DNA of 64,000 bases from Tessaracoccus flavescens (GCF_001998865.1 NZ_CP019607.1:2790001-2854000); one strand, 5' to 3'. Shown: positions 43,418 through 53,329, counted from the first letter of the stretch. Notes: generated by a model not told the origin, from the sequence alone. A program made the numbers and translations.

Positions 43418-45823
43418 GTTCCGCAGCTGAGTGACTGCTTGGGGGCGCGGTTGTGGGGGTTGACCTGCGGAAACGCGTGTTTGGCCGGTGACACGGCGTG
43501 TCACTAGCCCTGTCCCGGCGGGAGGATCAGCCCGCGGTGGCGAGGTCCAGGATCCGGGGCGGGGCGGTGATGTCGAGCTGGGCGAGGATCTTGGCCTGCT
43601 CGCTGGTGAGGTCGGTGCTCTGCTGGTAGGTGCCGGCCGGGCCGGTGAAGGTGCCCACGTACAGCCGCTGGAGTTCGGCGCGCAGGTTGTTCCAGGTGTC
43701 GCCGGTGGTGGTCTCGATGATCCGGATCAGCAGCAGCGCGAGCCAGCACAAGACGACGTGGGCGCGGATGCGGTCCTCGAGTCGGTGGTGGACCGGGCGT
43801 AGGTCCAGGATCTGTTTCATGTCGCGCCAGCCGCGTTCGACCTCCAGCAGCTGCTTGTAGCCCAGCGCGATGTCTTGCGCGGAGAGGTGGGGGTCGCTGG
43901 AGCGCAGCAGGTACTTGCCGTCCAGCTTGGCCTCCTCGGCGATCGCGTCCGCGTCGATGCGGAGTAGCCCGCTGGGGGTGACGCGCAGGTAGCGGTTCAG
44001 CCCGGGCTTGGTGGAGATCACCCCACGCAGCTCGGCCCGCTTGGTCTTGGTGAGCTTGTCGGAGTTCTTGATCATCTCGGTGAGCCGTGCGAGCAGTGCC
44101 GTCCGCACCAGGGCGTCGCGGTCGGCGGCCTCGGGGTTGTGACAGATGACGAACCGTTCGCTCTCGCTGATCCGTACTTCCTTGACGCGCAGGTTGTCGG
44201 CGACGTCTTGGTAGCGGCCGGCCCGCCCCAACGCGGCAGTGGCTTCGGCCGAGCCGGAACGGAGCTTCTCGCCCAGGATGTAACCGCCGCCGGCGCGTTG
44301 GAGGTAGCGGCGGTTCTCCGCTGAGGTGAACCCGCGGTCGGCGACCCACACCACCCGGGCCAGGTTCCAGTCGCGCATGTCGTCCTTGACCTGGCGGATC
44401 AGCGCCGAGTCGGAGGTGTTGCCCGGCCAGCACCACACCCGTACCGGGATCCCCTCGCGGGTCACGGCCATCCCGACGACGACCTGCGGCAGGTCCTCGC
44501 GGTGGTCCTTGGACTTGCCGTAGGTGCGGAACCCGGCCTGCTTGACCGCACCGCTCGGCAGCTCGCCGCCGTCGTCGTCGCCGTCGCCGTCAGCGGTGGT
44601 GTCGATGGTGGTGGCCACGGGGTTGCCCTTGACGTCGCGCCAGAGGGGTTCGTCGCCGGTCTCGGTTTCGAAGTAGGTGGAGGTGGTCTCGAAGAACAGC
44701 AGGTCGACCTGCAGGTTGAGCAGGTCCGCGGTCGAGGCGTACACGTCCTTGGCCAGGGCTGGTTCGACGGCCAGGAGCCAGTCCATCGCCCGGTAGCAGG
44801 CGTCGTCGCTGACCTCGGACAGGCCAGGAACGTGCACGTCACGGTTGACCCAGCCCGCGGCGGCCAGCTTCGAGGACGGTGCCAGTGCACGGTTGGCGAC
44901 CAACGCGAACAGCACCCGCTCAACGGTGGCGTCGCGGCGGGTCCCGCTCAGCAGGGTGCGCATCGTCTTGGCGATCCCGAGCCGGGTCCACAACGCGTCC
45001 AGCACCCAGGCCCCGCCCAGCGGCCGGGACTCGATGAAGCCCAACCCGGGCAGCCCACCGGCCTGATCCTCGACCTGGCTGCCTCTCGAGGTCTCGCCGA
45101 GCAGCCGGGACAGCGACCCGATCAACCGCTGCACCGCGGCCCGGTCCAGCTCCTCGGCCCGGCCGAAGTTGTACAGCACCTTCATCCGCGCGCTCTTCGC
45201 AGCCGGATCCCACTCGTTGTGCGCCAGCTGCAGCAGGGCCCAGTGCCCAGCGATGAGGTCCGGTGCCTGCCGAGTCGGCAGCATCTGGGCGAAGATCATC
45301 CGCGAGTACCCCGAGACCATCACCAGCACCGGCGGGTGACCGGTGTGACCGAAGCCGAGCGGGACCGATGCCGGCGGGAACCACAGATCGCACTGGACCC
45401 GCTGCCCGGGGTCATAGGCGGTGCGCGTGGCCGGGTCCGGCGGCAGGTAGTACGGGCGCAGCTCCCGCACCCGGTCCTTCAAGACCGTCAACGACCGCTC
45501 CCACCCGACCCGCTCGGCGATCACCGTCGCCGGCATCCGCGGATGCTCCCGCAGCAACTCCCGGATCGCTGGCTCCACCGCGTCCACGATCGAGCCCTTC
45601 GGCGCCCGGACATACTTCGGCGGAGCATCGCGCGCCAACGCCCGCCGCACCGCGTTTCTCGACACACCCAGCCTGCGAGCGATCGCCTTGATCGCCACCC
45701 CTTCGACCCGATGCAGTCTGCGGATCTCAGCCCAGTCCTCCACGGTCATCACCCTCCCCAGCGTGGCCGAGGGGGTCCGTTTTCGGCCGTCGATACAGGG
45801 TCATTTTTCAGGCGACGCTGACA
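43415..45823 (-). mobile_element. composite IS remnant: IS1634-type body joined to an IS21-type end
   Basis: The left part (from about 43415) and most of the ORF are IS1634-like. The right 600 bp are IS21: istA 5' end plus terminal repeat ending ...GGCGACGCTGACA at 45823, with a subterminal CGGCCGAAAACGGACCC copy. The junction is inside the ORF near 45210. Neither parent is complete. Confidence 0.8.
43527..45752 (-). CDS. chimeric IS21 IstA::IS1634 transposase
   Basis: 741 aa. Residues 1-~180 are IstA (HTH AIARRLGVSRNAVRRAL, QCDLWFPPASVPLG, VLVMVSGYSRMIFAQMLPT...HWALLQ). From LAHNEWDPAAKSARMKVLYNFG onward it is an IS1634 transposase (FFETTSTYFETE, VVWVADRGFTS, DGKYLLRSSD, VERGWRDMKQILDLRPV). 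The join is seamless and in frame. The IS1634 part keeps nearly its whole length, so activity is possible, though both ends would be needed. Confidence 0.85.
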   Translation of the reverse strand: MMTVEDWAEIRRLHRVEGVAIKAIARRLGVSRNAVRRALARDAPPKYVRAPKGSIVDAVEPAIRELLREHPRMPATVIAERVGWERSLTVLKDRVRELRPYYLPPDPATRTAYDPGQRVQCDLWFPPASVPLGFGHTGHPPVLVMVSGYSRMIFAQMLPTRQAPDLIAGHWALLQLAHNEWDPAAKSARMKVLYNFGRAEELDRAAVQRLIGSLSRLLGETSRGSQVEDQAGGLPGLGFIESRPLGGAWVLDALWTRLGIAKTMRTLLSGTRRDATVERVLFALVANRALAPSSKLAAAGWVNRDVHVPGLSEVSDDACYRAMDWLLAVEPALAKDVYASTADLLNLQVDLLFFETTSTYFETETGDEPLWRDVKGNPVATTIDTTADGDGDDDGGELPSGAVKQAGFRTYGKSKDHREDLPQVVVGMAVTREGIPVRVWCWPGNTSDSALIRQVKDDMRDWNLARVVWVADRGFTSAENRRYLQRAGGGYILGEKLRSGSAEATAALGRAGRYQDVADNLRVKEVRISESERFVICHNPEAADRDALVRTALLARLTEMIKNSDKLTKTKRAELRGVISTKPGLNRYLRVTPSGLLRIDADAIAEEAKLDGKYLLRSSDPHLSAQDIALGYKQLLEVERGWRDMKQILDLRPVHHRLEDRIRAHVVLCWLALLLIRIIETTTGDTWNNLRAELQRLYVGTFTGPAGTYQQSTDLTSEQAKILAQLDITAPPRILDLATAG

Positions 45824-46113
45824 AATGCTAGTCATCTGGCAGGGCGTCGGCGCCCGCGGGGAGCATGCAGACTCGTCCATCACTCCGGCGCCGGGGGCCT
45901 CAGGTCCGGGGCGCGACCGCCGAACTTGGTCAGATCGGCGTCGCGGATCGATCGGCACGATGGGCAATGCGCTGGACAACACCTCCTCCACTCCTCAATC
46001 GAGCAGCACCTGCACCCATTGAGTTCGACCTCGGTCAGTGGCAGGCTAGGACTGTGACCCCGCCTCGGGGGCCGCATAATCAACCAACTCTCCGAGAGAT
46101 CCAGGACAGTTCA
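45824..46113. other. leader region of the ferric-reductase-like gene, no gene seen
   Basis: The frame of the downstream gene stays open back to 45865, but this part has no family features and poor codon bias. An inverted GCGTCGGCGCCCGC segment lies near 45845. Confidence 0.4.
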
Positions 46114-47436
46114 ATGAGGCGCTCCCATCCGTCGCGCGCTACCGCCTGGGTAGCCGGCTACCTGGTGTTCGTCCTGGCGCCTCTCTTCGCTCTGCTCATA
46201 GGGACCGTCGGGCCGGCCCGGGACTTCTGGACCGAGTTCTCCGCCGCAATCGGCTATGCCGGGCTCGCGATGATGGGACTGCAGTTCGGTCTCACTGCCC
46301 GGTTCCGGCGAGTGACCGAGCCGTGGGGCGAAGACGTCCTCTATCACCTGCACCGCCAGCTCTCGTTGGTCGCCGTCGCCCTGGTTATCGCCCATCCGGT
46401 CATCCTGTTCATCGTCCGGCCAAACCTGATCGGACTCCTCACCTTCGTCGACGCGCCCTGGCGCGCGCGCTTCGCCGTGCTGTCCGTGGTGTCACTCCTA
46501 GTGCTCGTGATGACGTCGCTGTGGCGGGCGCGTCTGCGGATGCGCTACGAGACGTGGCACCATCTGCATGTCGTCCTGGCCGTCGCCGCGGTGGTCACCG
46601 GCCTGGCGCACATGGTGAGCTGGGGCTTCTACCTAGCCGATCCGTGGAAGAGGGCGCTGTGGATCTCTCTGACGGTGTTCTGGATCGGACTGCTCGCCTA
46701 TGTGCGCATCGTCAGGCCGCTGTTCATGCTCCGCAGGCCCTACACGGTCACACAGGTGCGTGCTGAACGCGGCGACACCACGACGCTCGTGATGGAGCCC
46801 GACGGGCACGACGGCTTCCACTTCGAGCCCGGTCAGTTCGGCTGGCTCACCGTCTGGGGCGGTCCCTTCCGCATCACGGGTCACCCGTTCTCCTTCTCCG
46901 GCAGCGCTGAGGCCGGCGAGGGATCGGTCGAGATGTCGATCCGCAGGCTAGGGGACTTCACCGCTACGGTTGGGACGATTCCGGTCGGCAAGCGAGTCTA
47001 CGTGGACGGACCCTATGGGGCGTTCACGATCGGAAACCCGGCCGACATGCACATCCTCATCGCTGGCGGTGTCGGCATCACACCGATGATGAGTATCATC
47101 CGGACCCTGGCCGACCGACACGACAACCGGCCTGTCATCCTGCTGTACGGGGCTACAGACTGGGAGTCGATCACGTTCCGCGAGGAACTCGACAAGATCG
47201 CCGGCCGGCTGGCGCTGACCACCGTCTACGTGCTCACCGATCCGCCCGCCGACTGGACCGGCGAGCGAGGCTTCATCACCGCTGACATCCTGCGGCGCCA
47301 CGTCCCGCCGCCATACGACGAGCACGAGTACTTCATCTGCGGACCACCCCCGATGATGGACTCGATGGAGACCACCCTCAGCACACTGGGCGTACCGATG
47401 TCCAAGTACCACTCCGAGCGATACAACTTCGCCTGA
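46114..47436 (+). CDS. ferric reductase-like transmembrane flavoprotein
   Basis: 440 aa. About six membrane helices carry haem-ligand-type histidines (LYHLHRQLSLVAVAL, WHHLHVVLAVAAVV). They are followed by a ferredoxin-NADP reductase module: FEPGQFGWLTVW, GHPFSFS (FAD), GGVGITPMMSIIRTL (NAD(P)H) and the ending CGPPPMMDSMETTL...YHSERYNF. It moves electrons from NAD(P)H across the membrane. ATG 46114 starts right before the first helix. It is a rare intact cargo gene of the island. Confidence 0.88.
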   Translation: MRRSHPSRATAWVAGYLVFVLAPLFALLIGTVGPARDFWTEFSAAIGYAGLAMMGLQFGLTARFRRVTEPWGEDVLYHLHRQLSLVAVALVIAHPVILFIVRPNLIGLLTFVDAPWRARFAVLSVVSLLVLVMTSLWRARLRMRYETWHHLHVVLAVAAVVTGLAHMVSWGFYLADPWKRALWISLTVFWIGLLAYVRIVRPLFMLRRPYTVTQVRAERGDTTTLVMEPDGHDGFHFEPGQFGWLTVWGGPFRITGHPFSFSGSAEAGEGSVEMSIRRLGDFTATVGTIPVGKRVYVDGPYGAFTIGNPADMHILIAGGVGITPMMSIIRTLADRHDNRPVILLYGATDWESITFREELDKIAGRLALTTVYVLTDPPADWTGERGFITADILRRHVPPPYDEHEYFICGPPPMMDSMETTLSTLGVPMSKYHSERYNFA

Positions 47437-47447
47437 AGGAGGCCTGA

Positions 47448-47543
47448 ATGCGCCGTACACTCGCCGATCGGCTCGCTATCGCCACCGGCATCCTCATCGT
47501 TCTGATGTCCGCCATGTTCGCCCTCGCGCGCGTGGCAGCCTGA
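47448..47543 (+). CDS. 31-aa single-helix membrane peptide
   Basis: MRRTLADRLAIATGILIVLM and so on to ARVAA: two positive residues, one hydrophobic helix. A perfect AGGAGG lies 6 nt before ATG 47448, 11 bp after the reductase stop. It may be a small subunit of the reductase. Confidence 0.6.
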   Translation: MRRTLADRLAIATGILIVLMSAMFALARVAA

Positions 47544-47749
47544 CGCTCAACCAACGGAGGTAGTGGTTCGGTCCGGCACAGCGTCGTCTGGCGGGTGTTG
47601 CTGGACGTTGGTGATGTCCCGATCGGTAAGCCCTGGACCATGTCGCTGACCGCGACCCGGGACCGCTGCACGGATAAGTGACATCTGATCTGTGGCGCTG
47701 AGGGTGCCGCTGGAAGGATGTGCACTGTGCCGAAGCGGGGAGACCCTCG

Positions 47750-47961
47750 GAGTCGTGCGCGATGAGCTCGTGGTGACCGGCGCAGGGCGTGAGTCGCGGC
47801 TGCGTGACGCGCTGGCGACGGTGGCGGACCGGTATGACCTGGTGCTCATCGACTGCCCGCCCTCGCTGGACCAGCTGACGATCAACGCGTTGGTGGCCGC
47901 CGATGCCGTTCTCATCGTTACCCAGAGCAAGCAGGCCAGTATCAACGGACCACCTATGTAG
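47750..47961 (+). pseudogene. ParA partition ATPase fragment
   Basis: SRLRDALATVADRYDLVLIDCPPSLDQLTINALVAADAVLIVTQ is the ParA Walker A'/B region (LIDCPPSL). The Walker A loop and the C-terminal half are missing. Probably a relic of a plasmid or ICE. Confidence 0.75.
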
Positions 47962-48434
47962 ACGCGTAGACGTCGAAGCTACCTTTGGTGACGCTCTGTA
48001 CGTACGACGCTGCGCCAGCGATCAGCCTGAGCTGTTCGTCTGAGGATGCCTTGATGCTGAGGCCTGGTTGGGCGATGACGGTCGAAATGCGGGGGAACAG
48101 TTGGGGGGCTTGCTGCCGGATGCGGAACAGCGCTTCTCGATCGCCGATCTCAAAAGGGCTGAGACCAGTGCGCATGGTGTACGCCTTGGCGCGGCGGTCA
48201 AGATGCTCCAGCAACGGAAGGGCTCCGTTATCGCGCCATCGCGCACCTCGCATCGCTTGCCCACATACCTCGTACAGGTCGCTGAGGCGTGAGCCGGCTG
48301 TGGGCTTCGATGAGTACTTGCAGTGCACCAGCGTGACAAGAAGATCGCCCTTGTCGACGCGGATACCAACAAGGTCGGCGGCTTCGCCAGCGCGGTCGTC
48401 GTCGATGAGGATATCGAAAGTCTGGTCGAGGAAT
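47954..48434 (-). pseudogene. C-terminal fragment of the DEAD/DEAH helicase split by IS256
   Basis: The frame opens directly at the IS256 end (LDQTFDILIDDDRAGEAADLVGI) and continues LVTLVHCKYSSKPTAGSR to FDVYAST. The same strand and opposite side of the IS carries the N-terminal part (52222-53329). The region between, the helicase C domain, is missing on both sides, so insertion was followed by deletion. Confidence 0.7.
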
Positions 48435-48563
48435 GATCAAATCCTGTGGATGGTCCCCGGGGGCTGGGGTGCGAGGGACGCACCTTCTCGGGGATGATCT
48501 TTCAGTAACAGAGATTCTGATCATGGGCCGACGTTGGAAGCGTTGGTCCGGGAAGGTGCGTCC

Positions 48564-48668
48564 ATGTCCAATGTAGTTCCCGAGGGCTGGGAGGCCAACC
48601 AGGGGCAGCCGACCGAGGCTCGAGAGGGAGACGGGCCGGTGCTTGATGAGATCGTGACGGTGCTCAGC
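48564..48668 (+). pseudogene. IS256 transposase N-terminal piece
   Basis: MSNVVPEGWEANQGQPTEAR to LDEIVTVLSE, then the IS21 end. GGAAGG precedes the ATG. Rejoining across IS21 does not give a clean frame, so a further small change is present. Confidence 0.65.
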
Positions 48669-48717
48669 GAATTTCCCCAGAGTTGCTCGTCGAAGTTCCT
48701 CAGGTCGCGGGGTTAGG

Positions 48718-49524
48718 TTAGCGCAGGTTGGTGCCGGTTGTGGCGCGGCGTAGTTCGTCGGCTGCGGCGTGGTGGTTGCGGAGTCGGTAGGAGGGGCCGT
48801 CGAGGGTGATGACGACGGAGCGGTGGAGGAGCCGGTCGAGCATGGCGGCGGCGACGGTGGTGTCGCCGAGGATCTCGCCCCAGGCTCCGACCGGCCGGTT
48901 CGTGGTGATCACGATCGAGGTCTTCAGGTAGCGCTGGTTGATGACCTGGAACAAGGCTGAGGCGGCCTCGCCGGGCAGCGGGAGGTAGCCAAGCTCGTCG
49001 ATGATGAGCAGGGTCGGACCGGCGAAGAAACGCATCATGGTGGACCACTTGCCTTCGATCGCGGCGCGGTGGCAGCGGGCGGCGAGGTCGGCGGCGGAGG
49101 TGAAGTAGACGCGGTAGCCGGCGGTGACGGCGGCGTGCCCGAGGCCGGTGGCGATGTGGGTCTTCCCGACGCCGGGTGAGCCGATGAGGAGGATGTTGGT
49201 GGCGGTGTCGAGGTAGCGGCAGGTGCCGAGTTCGGTGAGCAGGTTTCGGTCGATGCCGGAGGCGTGGTCGAGGTCGAAGTCGTCGAGGGTGGCGCCGGTG
49301 GGGAGGTTCGCGAAACGGAACCGGCCGGCGAGGCGTCGGGCTTCGGTGGCGGTGACCTCGATGCGCAGTAGGTGCTCGAGGGTGTGGGTGAGGCTCCAGC
49401 CCTCGGTTTGGGCTTGGTCGAGCACCTTCGGGAGGGCGTCGGCGGCGTCGGCGAGTTTCAGGTCGGTGAGGTGGTTGCGCAGCTGTTGGTAGACGCTGGC
49501 GGCGGTGTTCGTGGTGGTGGTCAT
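48718..49524 (-). CDS. istB: IS21 helper ATPase IstB
   Basis: 268 aa AAA+ protein: Walker A GSPGVGKTH, Walker B LLIIDELGYLPL, sensor ITTNRPVGAWGEILGD. It assists IstA in target selection. ATG 49524 overlaps the istA stop (ATGA). Confidence 0.93.
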   Translation of the reverse strand: MTTTTNTAASVYQQLRNHLTDLKLADAADALPKVLDQAQTEGWSLTHTLEHLLRIEVTATEARRLAGRFRFANLPTGATLDDFDLDHASGIDRNLLTELGTCRYLDTATNILLIGSPGVGKTHIATGLGHAAVTAGYRVYFTSAADLAARCHRAAIEGKWSTMMRFFAGPTLLIIDELGYLPLPGEAASALFQVINQRYLKTSIVITTNRPVGAWGEILGDTTVAAAMLDRLLHRSVVITLDGPSYRLRNHHAAADELRRATTGTNLR

Positions 49525-50849
49525 GGGAGGGTGTTCCTGTTCTTCGCGGCCTGCTCGTAGGCGGCCAGGCTGATCACGGTCGAGAGCGGTTCCGCGGCGC
49601 CGGTGAGCACGGCGGCGGCGCGCAGGGCGGTGGCGCCGGGTGGGATGCGTTCCTTGCGGCGGTGGGAGCGTCCCGGCGGTGCCGAGGCGAGGGCGATCGT
49701 TTCGAGGGCGGTGACGTGTCCGGTGTCGCGGATCGTGACCCCCAGGCCCGGTTCGGCGACTCGGTGTCGGGCGAGGACCGCGCCGGAGAGGGTGGCGATG
49801 TCGATGGTGTCGCTGCCGTGGCGGTGATGGACGACGACCTTCCCGGCAGCGAGTTCGGGTGGGACGGAATACCGGTTGCCGCGCCAGTCGATCAGCGCCT
49901 GCCGGGTGGCGGTGCGTTCCTCGGTGAGGATCACCGGGAACACCGTCGGTGGCAACGCTCGGAGCCGTTCGGCGGCGAACATCGCCTTCGCGGTGCTCCA
50001 CCCGGACACGTCTTCCCGGCGTCGCTGGTCTTGTCGGCGGGCGAACGCCTCGACACCGGCCTGGGCCTGCTCGAGGGTGAGTTCGTCGGGCAGAGTCCGC
50101 CACCAGCGTTGCGCGGCGGTGTGGTTATTCTTCTCGACCACGCCCTTGCGGTTGCCGGAGCGGGGCCGGCAGGCGACCACCTGGACGCCGTGGTGCTTCG
50201 CGAACCCGGCGAACATCGCCGTCAGATCCCCCGTGACCGGGTCCAGCACGGTGCGCATCCGATCGAAGCGCCACACGCGAGTGAGCCCACCCAGCAGACG
50301 CAGCAAGGTGCTCATCGCGGCCAACAGGTGCGGCAGATCCATCGACGGGGCGAGCACCGCCCGCCAAACCCCCGAGTGGGCCAGCGAGCCGACCAGCAGG
50401 AACGCCTTCTTCGTCGGGAACCCCCAGTGCGTGGGCGCATCGGGCAGCTCGAGCCAGTCGAACTGGGTCTCCTCACCCGGCGGATGCTCGATGACCGCGT
50501 TCGGACGCTTCGTGACGTGCGCGCAGGCGGCGCAGGCCGGCCGCAGCCCGCGGTCACGGATCTGTCGGGTCAACGTCGGATACGACCCCGCGTAGCCCAG
50601 CGGGCGCAGCTCGTCGAGCAACGTCGCCGCCCACAAATGCGGGTCCTCCGATAGGCGCGCGCTAACGTAGTCGACGAACGCCTCGAACGAGTCCGGCACG
50701 GCGCGTTGCCGCCGCCCCGGGACCCGGTCCCCGTTCAAGTACGCGCGGATCGTCTTGCGGTCATGGTTGGTGCGGCGGGCGATCTCGCTGATCGTCATCC
50801 CCTGCCGTTTCAGAGCGTGGATATCCACGCTGCTGCTTTCTGAGAGCAT
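49521..50849 (-). CDS. istA: IS21 transposase IstA
   Basis: 442 aa. HTH (MTISEIARRTNHDRKTIRAYL), DDE core with ETQFDWLELPD, VWRFDRMRT and GNRKGVVEKNNH. It then has the C-terminal Mu-type domain (WRGNRYSVPPELAAGKVVVHHR). Complete. Confidence 0.92.
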   Translation of the reverse strand: MLSESSSVDIHALKRQGMTISEIARRTNHDRKTIRAYLNGDRVPGRRQRAVPDSFEAFVDYVSARLSEDPHLWAATLLDELRPLGYAGSYPTLTRQIRDRGLRPACAACAHVTKRPNAVIEHPPGEETQFDWLELPDAPTHWGFPTKKAFLLVGSLAHSGVWRAVLAPSMDLPHLLAAMSTLLRLLGGLTRVWRFDRMRTVLDPVTGDLTAMFAGFAKHHGVQVVACRPRSGNRKGVVEKNNHTAAQRWWRTLPDELTLEQAQAGVEAFARRQDQRRREDVSGWSTAKAMFAAERLRALPPTVFPVILTEERTATRQALIDWRGNRYSVPPELAAGKVVVHHRHGSDTIDIATLSGAVLARHRVAEPGLGVTIRDTGHVTALETIALASAPPGRSHRRKERIPPGATALRAAAVLTGAAEPLSTVISLAAYEQAAKNRNTLP

Positions 50850-50988
50850 AAGAACAAGGGCCTTCCTCGAGGTGGTGTGTGGTCAGAGACCACCAGTCTC
50901 GGGGAGGGCCCGCCTCATGCGGCGGAGCGACCCAGGGTGAGGAATTTCGATGAGCAGAACTGGGGAATTTCAGTGAGCGCCGTCAATC

Positions 50989-52197
50989 GTGCGTGATGGT
51001 GCCCGGCGGATGCTGGCTGCGGCGTTGCAGGCCGAGGTCGACGCTTACATCGAGCAGTTCCAGGCGGAGGTGGACGAGCAGGGCCGCCGGCTGGTGGTGC
51101 GCAACGGCTACCACGCCCAGCGGCTGGTGACCACCGCCGCTGGCGCGGTCGAGGTCCGCCAGCCCAGGGTCAACGATAAGCGCGTCGATGAGGCCACCGG
51201 TAAGCGGGCAAGGTTCGCTTCGGCGATCCTGCCCAGGTGGGCGCGCAAATCGGCCCAGGTCGCCGAGGTGCTGCCGCTGTTGTATCTGCACGGCCTGTCG
51301 AGCAATGACTTCGCCCCCGCGTTGGAGCAGTTCCTGGGCACCGGCAAGGGCCTCTCGCCGGCGGTGATCACCCGGTTGACCAGGCAGTGGCAAGACGAGG
51401 CCCGGGCCTTCAACGAACGGTCCCTGGCGGGGTCGGACTACGTCTACATGTGGGTCGATGGGATCCACCTGAAGGTCCGTCTGGACCAGGACAAGGTCTG
51501 CCTGCTCGTCATGATCGGCGTCCGCTCTGATGGCCGCAAGGAGCTGATCGCCCTGGCCGACGGGTTCCGGGAATCCTCGGAGTCGTGGGCGGACCTGCTG
51601 CGGGACTGCAAACGCCGCGGCATGACCGCCCCCACCCTGGCCATCGGTGACGGGGCGCTCGGGTTCTGGAAGGCCGTCAGGGACGTGTTCCCGGCCACGA
51701 AGGAGCAACGGTGCTGGTGGCACAAGACCGGCAACGTGCTGGCCGCGCTGCCGAAGTCTGCCCAGCCGGGTGCGTTGGCCGCGATCCGGGAGATATGGCA
51801 GGCCGAAGACAAGCCCCACGCCAAGGCCGCTGTGAAGGCGTTCGCCGCCGCTTACGGCACCAAGTGGCCCAAGGCGGCTGCCAAGATCGTCGACGACACC
51901 GACGTGCTGCTGGCGTTCTTCGACTACCCCGCCGAGCACTGGGTCCATCTACGTACCACGAACCCGATCGAGTCGACATTCGCGACCGTCAGGCTCCGTC
52001 AGCGGGTCACGAAAGGCCCAGGCAGCCGGGCCGCTGGGATCGCGATGGCGTTCAAGCTGATGCAATCCGCGCAGAACAGGTGGCGAGCGATCCGGGCACC
52101 CCACCTCGTAGCCAAAGTCCGAGCAGGCGCCACCTTCAAAGACGGCAAACTCGTCGAACCAGACCCCTCCGACCAAGCCATCCAGCAGGCTGCCTGA
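50989..52197 (+). CDS. IS256-family (Mutator) transposase, C-terminal part
   Basis: 402 aa from GTG 50989: RMLAAALQAEVDAYIEQF, SDYVYMWVDGIHLKVRL (first Asp), AIGDGALGFWKAV (second Asp), RCWWHKTGNVL, and TNPIESTFATVRLR with the catalytic Glu. The catalytic domain is whole, while the native N-terminus lies on the other side of IS21. Confidence 0.88.
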   Translation: MRDGARRMLAAALQAEVDAYIEQFQAEVDEQGRRLVVRNGYHAQRLVTTAAGAVEVRQPRVNDKRVDEATGKRARFASAILPRWARKSAQVAEVLPLLYLHGLSSNDFAPALEQFLGTGKGLSPAVITRLTRQWQDEARAFNERSLAGSDYVYMWVDGIHLKVRLDQDKVCLLVMIGVRSDGRKELIALADGFRESSESWADLLRDCKRRGMTAPTLAIGDGALGFWKAVRDVFPATKEQRCWWHKTGNVLAALPKSAQPGALAAIREIWQAEDKPHAKAAVKAFAAAYGTKWPKAAAKIVDDTDVLLAFFDYPAEHWVHLRTTNPIESTFATVRLRQRVTKGPGSRAAGIAMAFKLMQSAQNRWRAIRAPHLVAKVRAGATFKDGKLVEPDPSDQAIQQAA

Positions 52198-52221
52198 GAA
52201 GGCTCATCCACAGGATTTGAC

Positions 52222-53329
52222 AATACCTCAGCTCGGGAGCGATGCGTGAGTAGAGCTCATGAACTTCATCCGCCCTCGCCTTCGACCCCACCCGTGCCAG
52301 AAGCAGATGCTCGTGGCCGGCGACCAAGTCATCTCGAAGCCGCGAGACTGCGGCGAGTGCCAATGCCTCATCGTCATCATCCAGATCGAGTACCGCAGTG
52401 AAGTCGATGGTGCTGAAGTATCCCTCCTTCTGAGCTTCCCGTAGCGGGAAGCGGAAGATGACGCGGCCGGGCAGTGTCAATCCGTCGCGACGGAACGGTG
52501 TCGCCGTGAACAGAAGCGTTGGCCGGTTCGCGAATACACGGATGATCTCTGTCCATGTTCGAGCCGGCGCATGGTGCGCCTCGTCGACGAGCAGGTGTGT
52601 GAAGCTCTCGAAGAAGGCTGCGCGCACGTCAGGCTCGTTGGCGTGGATCGCGTTGGGTGTTGCAACGACGACGTTCGCTGCCTCGACGAAAGCCCTCGCT
52701 TCGGCACCATCGGTGAACCGGCCCTCTACCCGGCCGACTCTGGGGCGCAACGCGCGGTGGTCGACGATGCCTTCGACCTGAAGGATGCCCAGGGTCTCGA
52801 ACTTGCTCGCTATCTGATCGCGAAGTGCAGTGGAGGGAACGACCACCAGCACACGTTCGGGCCGTTGTGCCACGAGCCACGCCAGCATCGTCTCTGTCTT
52901 GCCTGTGCCTGTCGGCATGACCACGATCCCGGGCTCAGACAGGCCGGACGACTGGTAACCGACGATGGAGTGAAGCGCTGCGATCTGCGGTCGTCTCAGG
53001 CTGCGGGGTAGGTCATGCGCAGTAAACCCAATGGCACCTTCGAAGGATTGGATGACCTCGCTCGCCTGAGCCGCCTCTCGACTACCGCCCCATTCGATCT
53101 GGGCGTTCGGGGAGTGATCTCCAGGGAGCCTCGCCGCGAGCAGCCCATCAGTCGGAAGATCAGCAGTGCACGTTGTAGGCCACTGTCCGAAGGGTGTCTT
53201 CACCACTTCGATGCCTGGCTCGGTCTCAAACACCTCAATGTCGTCGCACGTCGGGACCAGCAGTTGACGGACTACGTTCTTGCCCGCGACGTGCGGCGTC
53301 GCCCAGACATCCTCGGTGCGGTACTCCAC
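52222..53329 (-). pseudogene. DEAD/DEAH-box helicase N-terminal part, cut by IS256
   Basis: GTG 53329 with GAGAGG upstream (TTG 53359 is possible). Core motifs are RRPQIAALHSIVGY, GIVVMPTGTGKTETMLAWL (Walker A), VLVVVPSTALRDQ, LLVDEAHHAPA (DEAH) and LLFTATPFRRD. Native sequence ends at PELRY at the IS256 border. Restriction-like and defence helicases show this layout. The remote C-terminal piece is at 47954-48434. Confidence 0.85.

Larger units (their letters stand above)
48669..50972 (-). mobile_element. IS21-family element with istA and istB
   Basis: Ends are related: left CCCCAGAGTTGCTCGTCGA and inverse right CCCCAGTTCTGCTCATCGA. AGCG occurs at both borders and may be the target duplication. 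Boundaries are good to a few bases. Confidence 0.8.
48435..52221 (+). mobile_element. IS256-family element interrupted by IS21
   Basis: Left TCAAATCCTGTGGATG (from about 48437) and right inverse CATCCACAGGATTTGA (ending about 52220) are the terminal repeats. An IS21 element occupies about 48669-50972. No target duplication remains around the IS256 element. Confidence 0.85.

Noticed and set aside
44502..45821. 439-codon plus-strand ORF antisense to the chimeric transposase
   Set aside because: Composition bias only; the minus strand carries two recognisable transposase domains.
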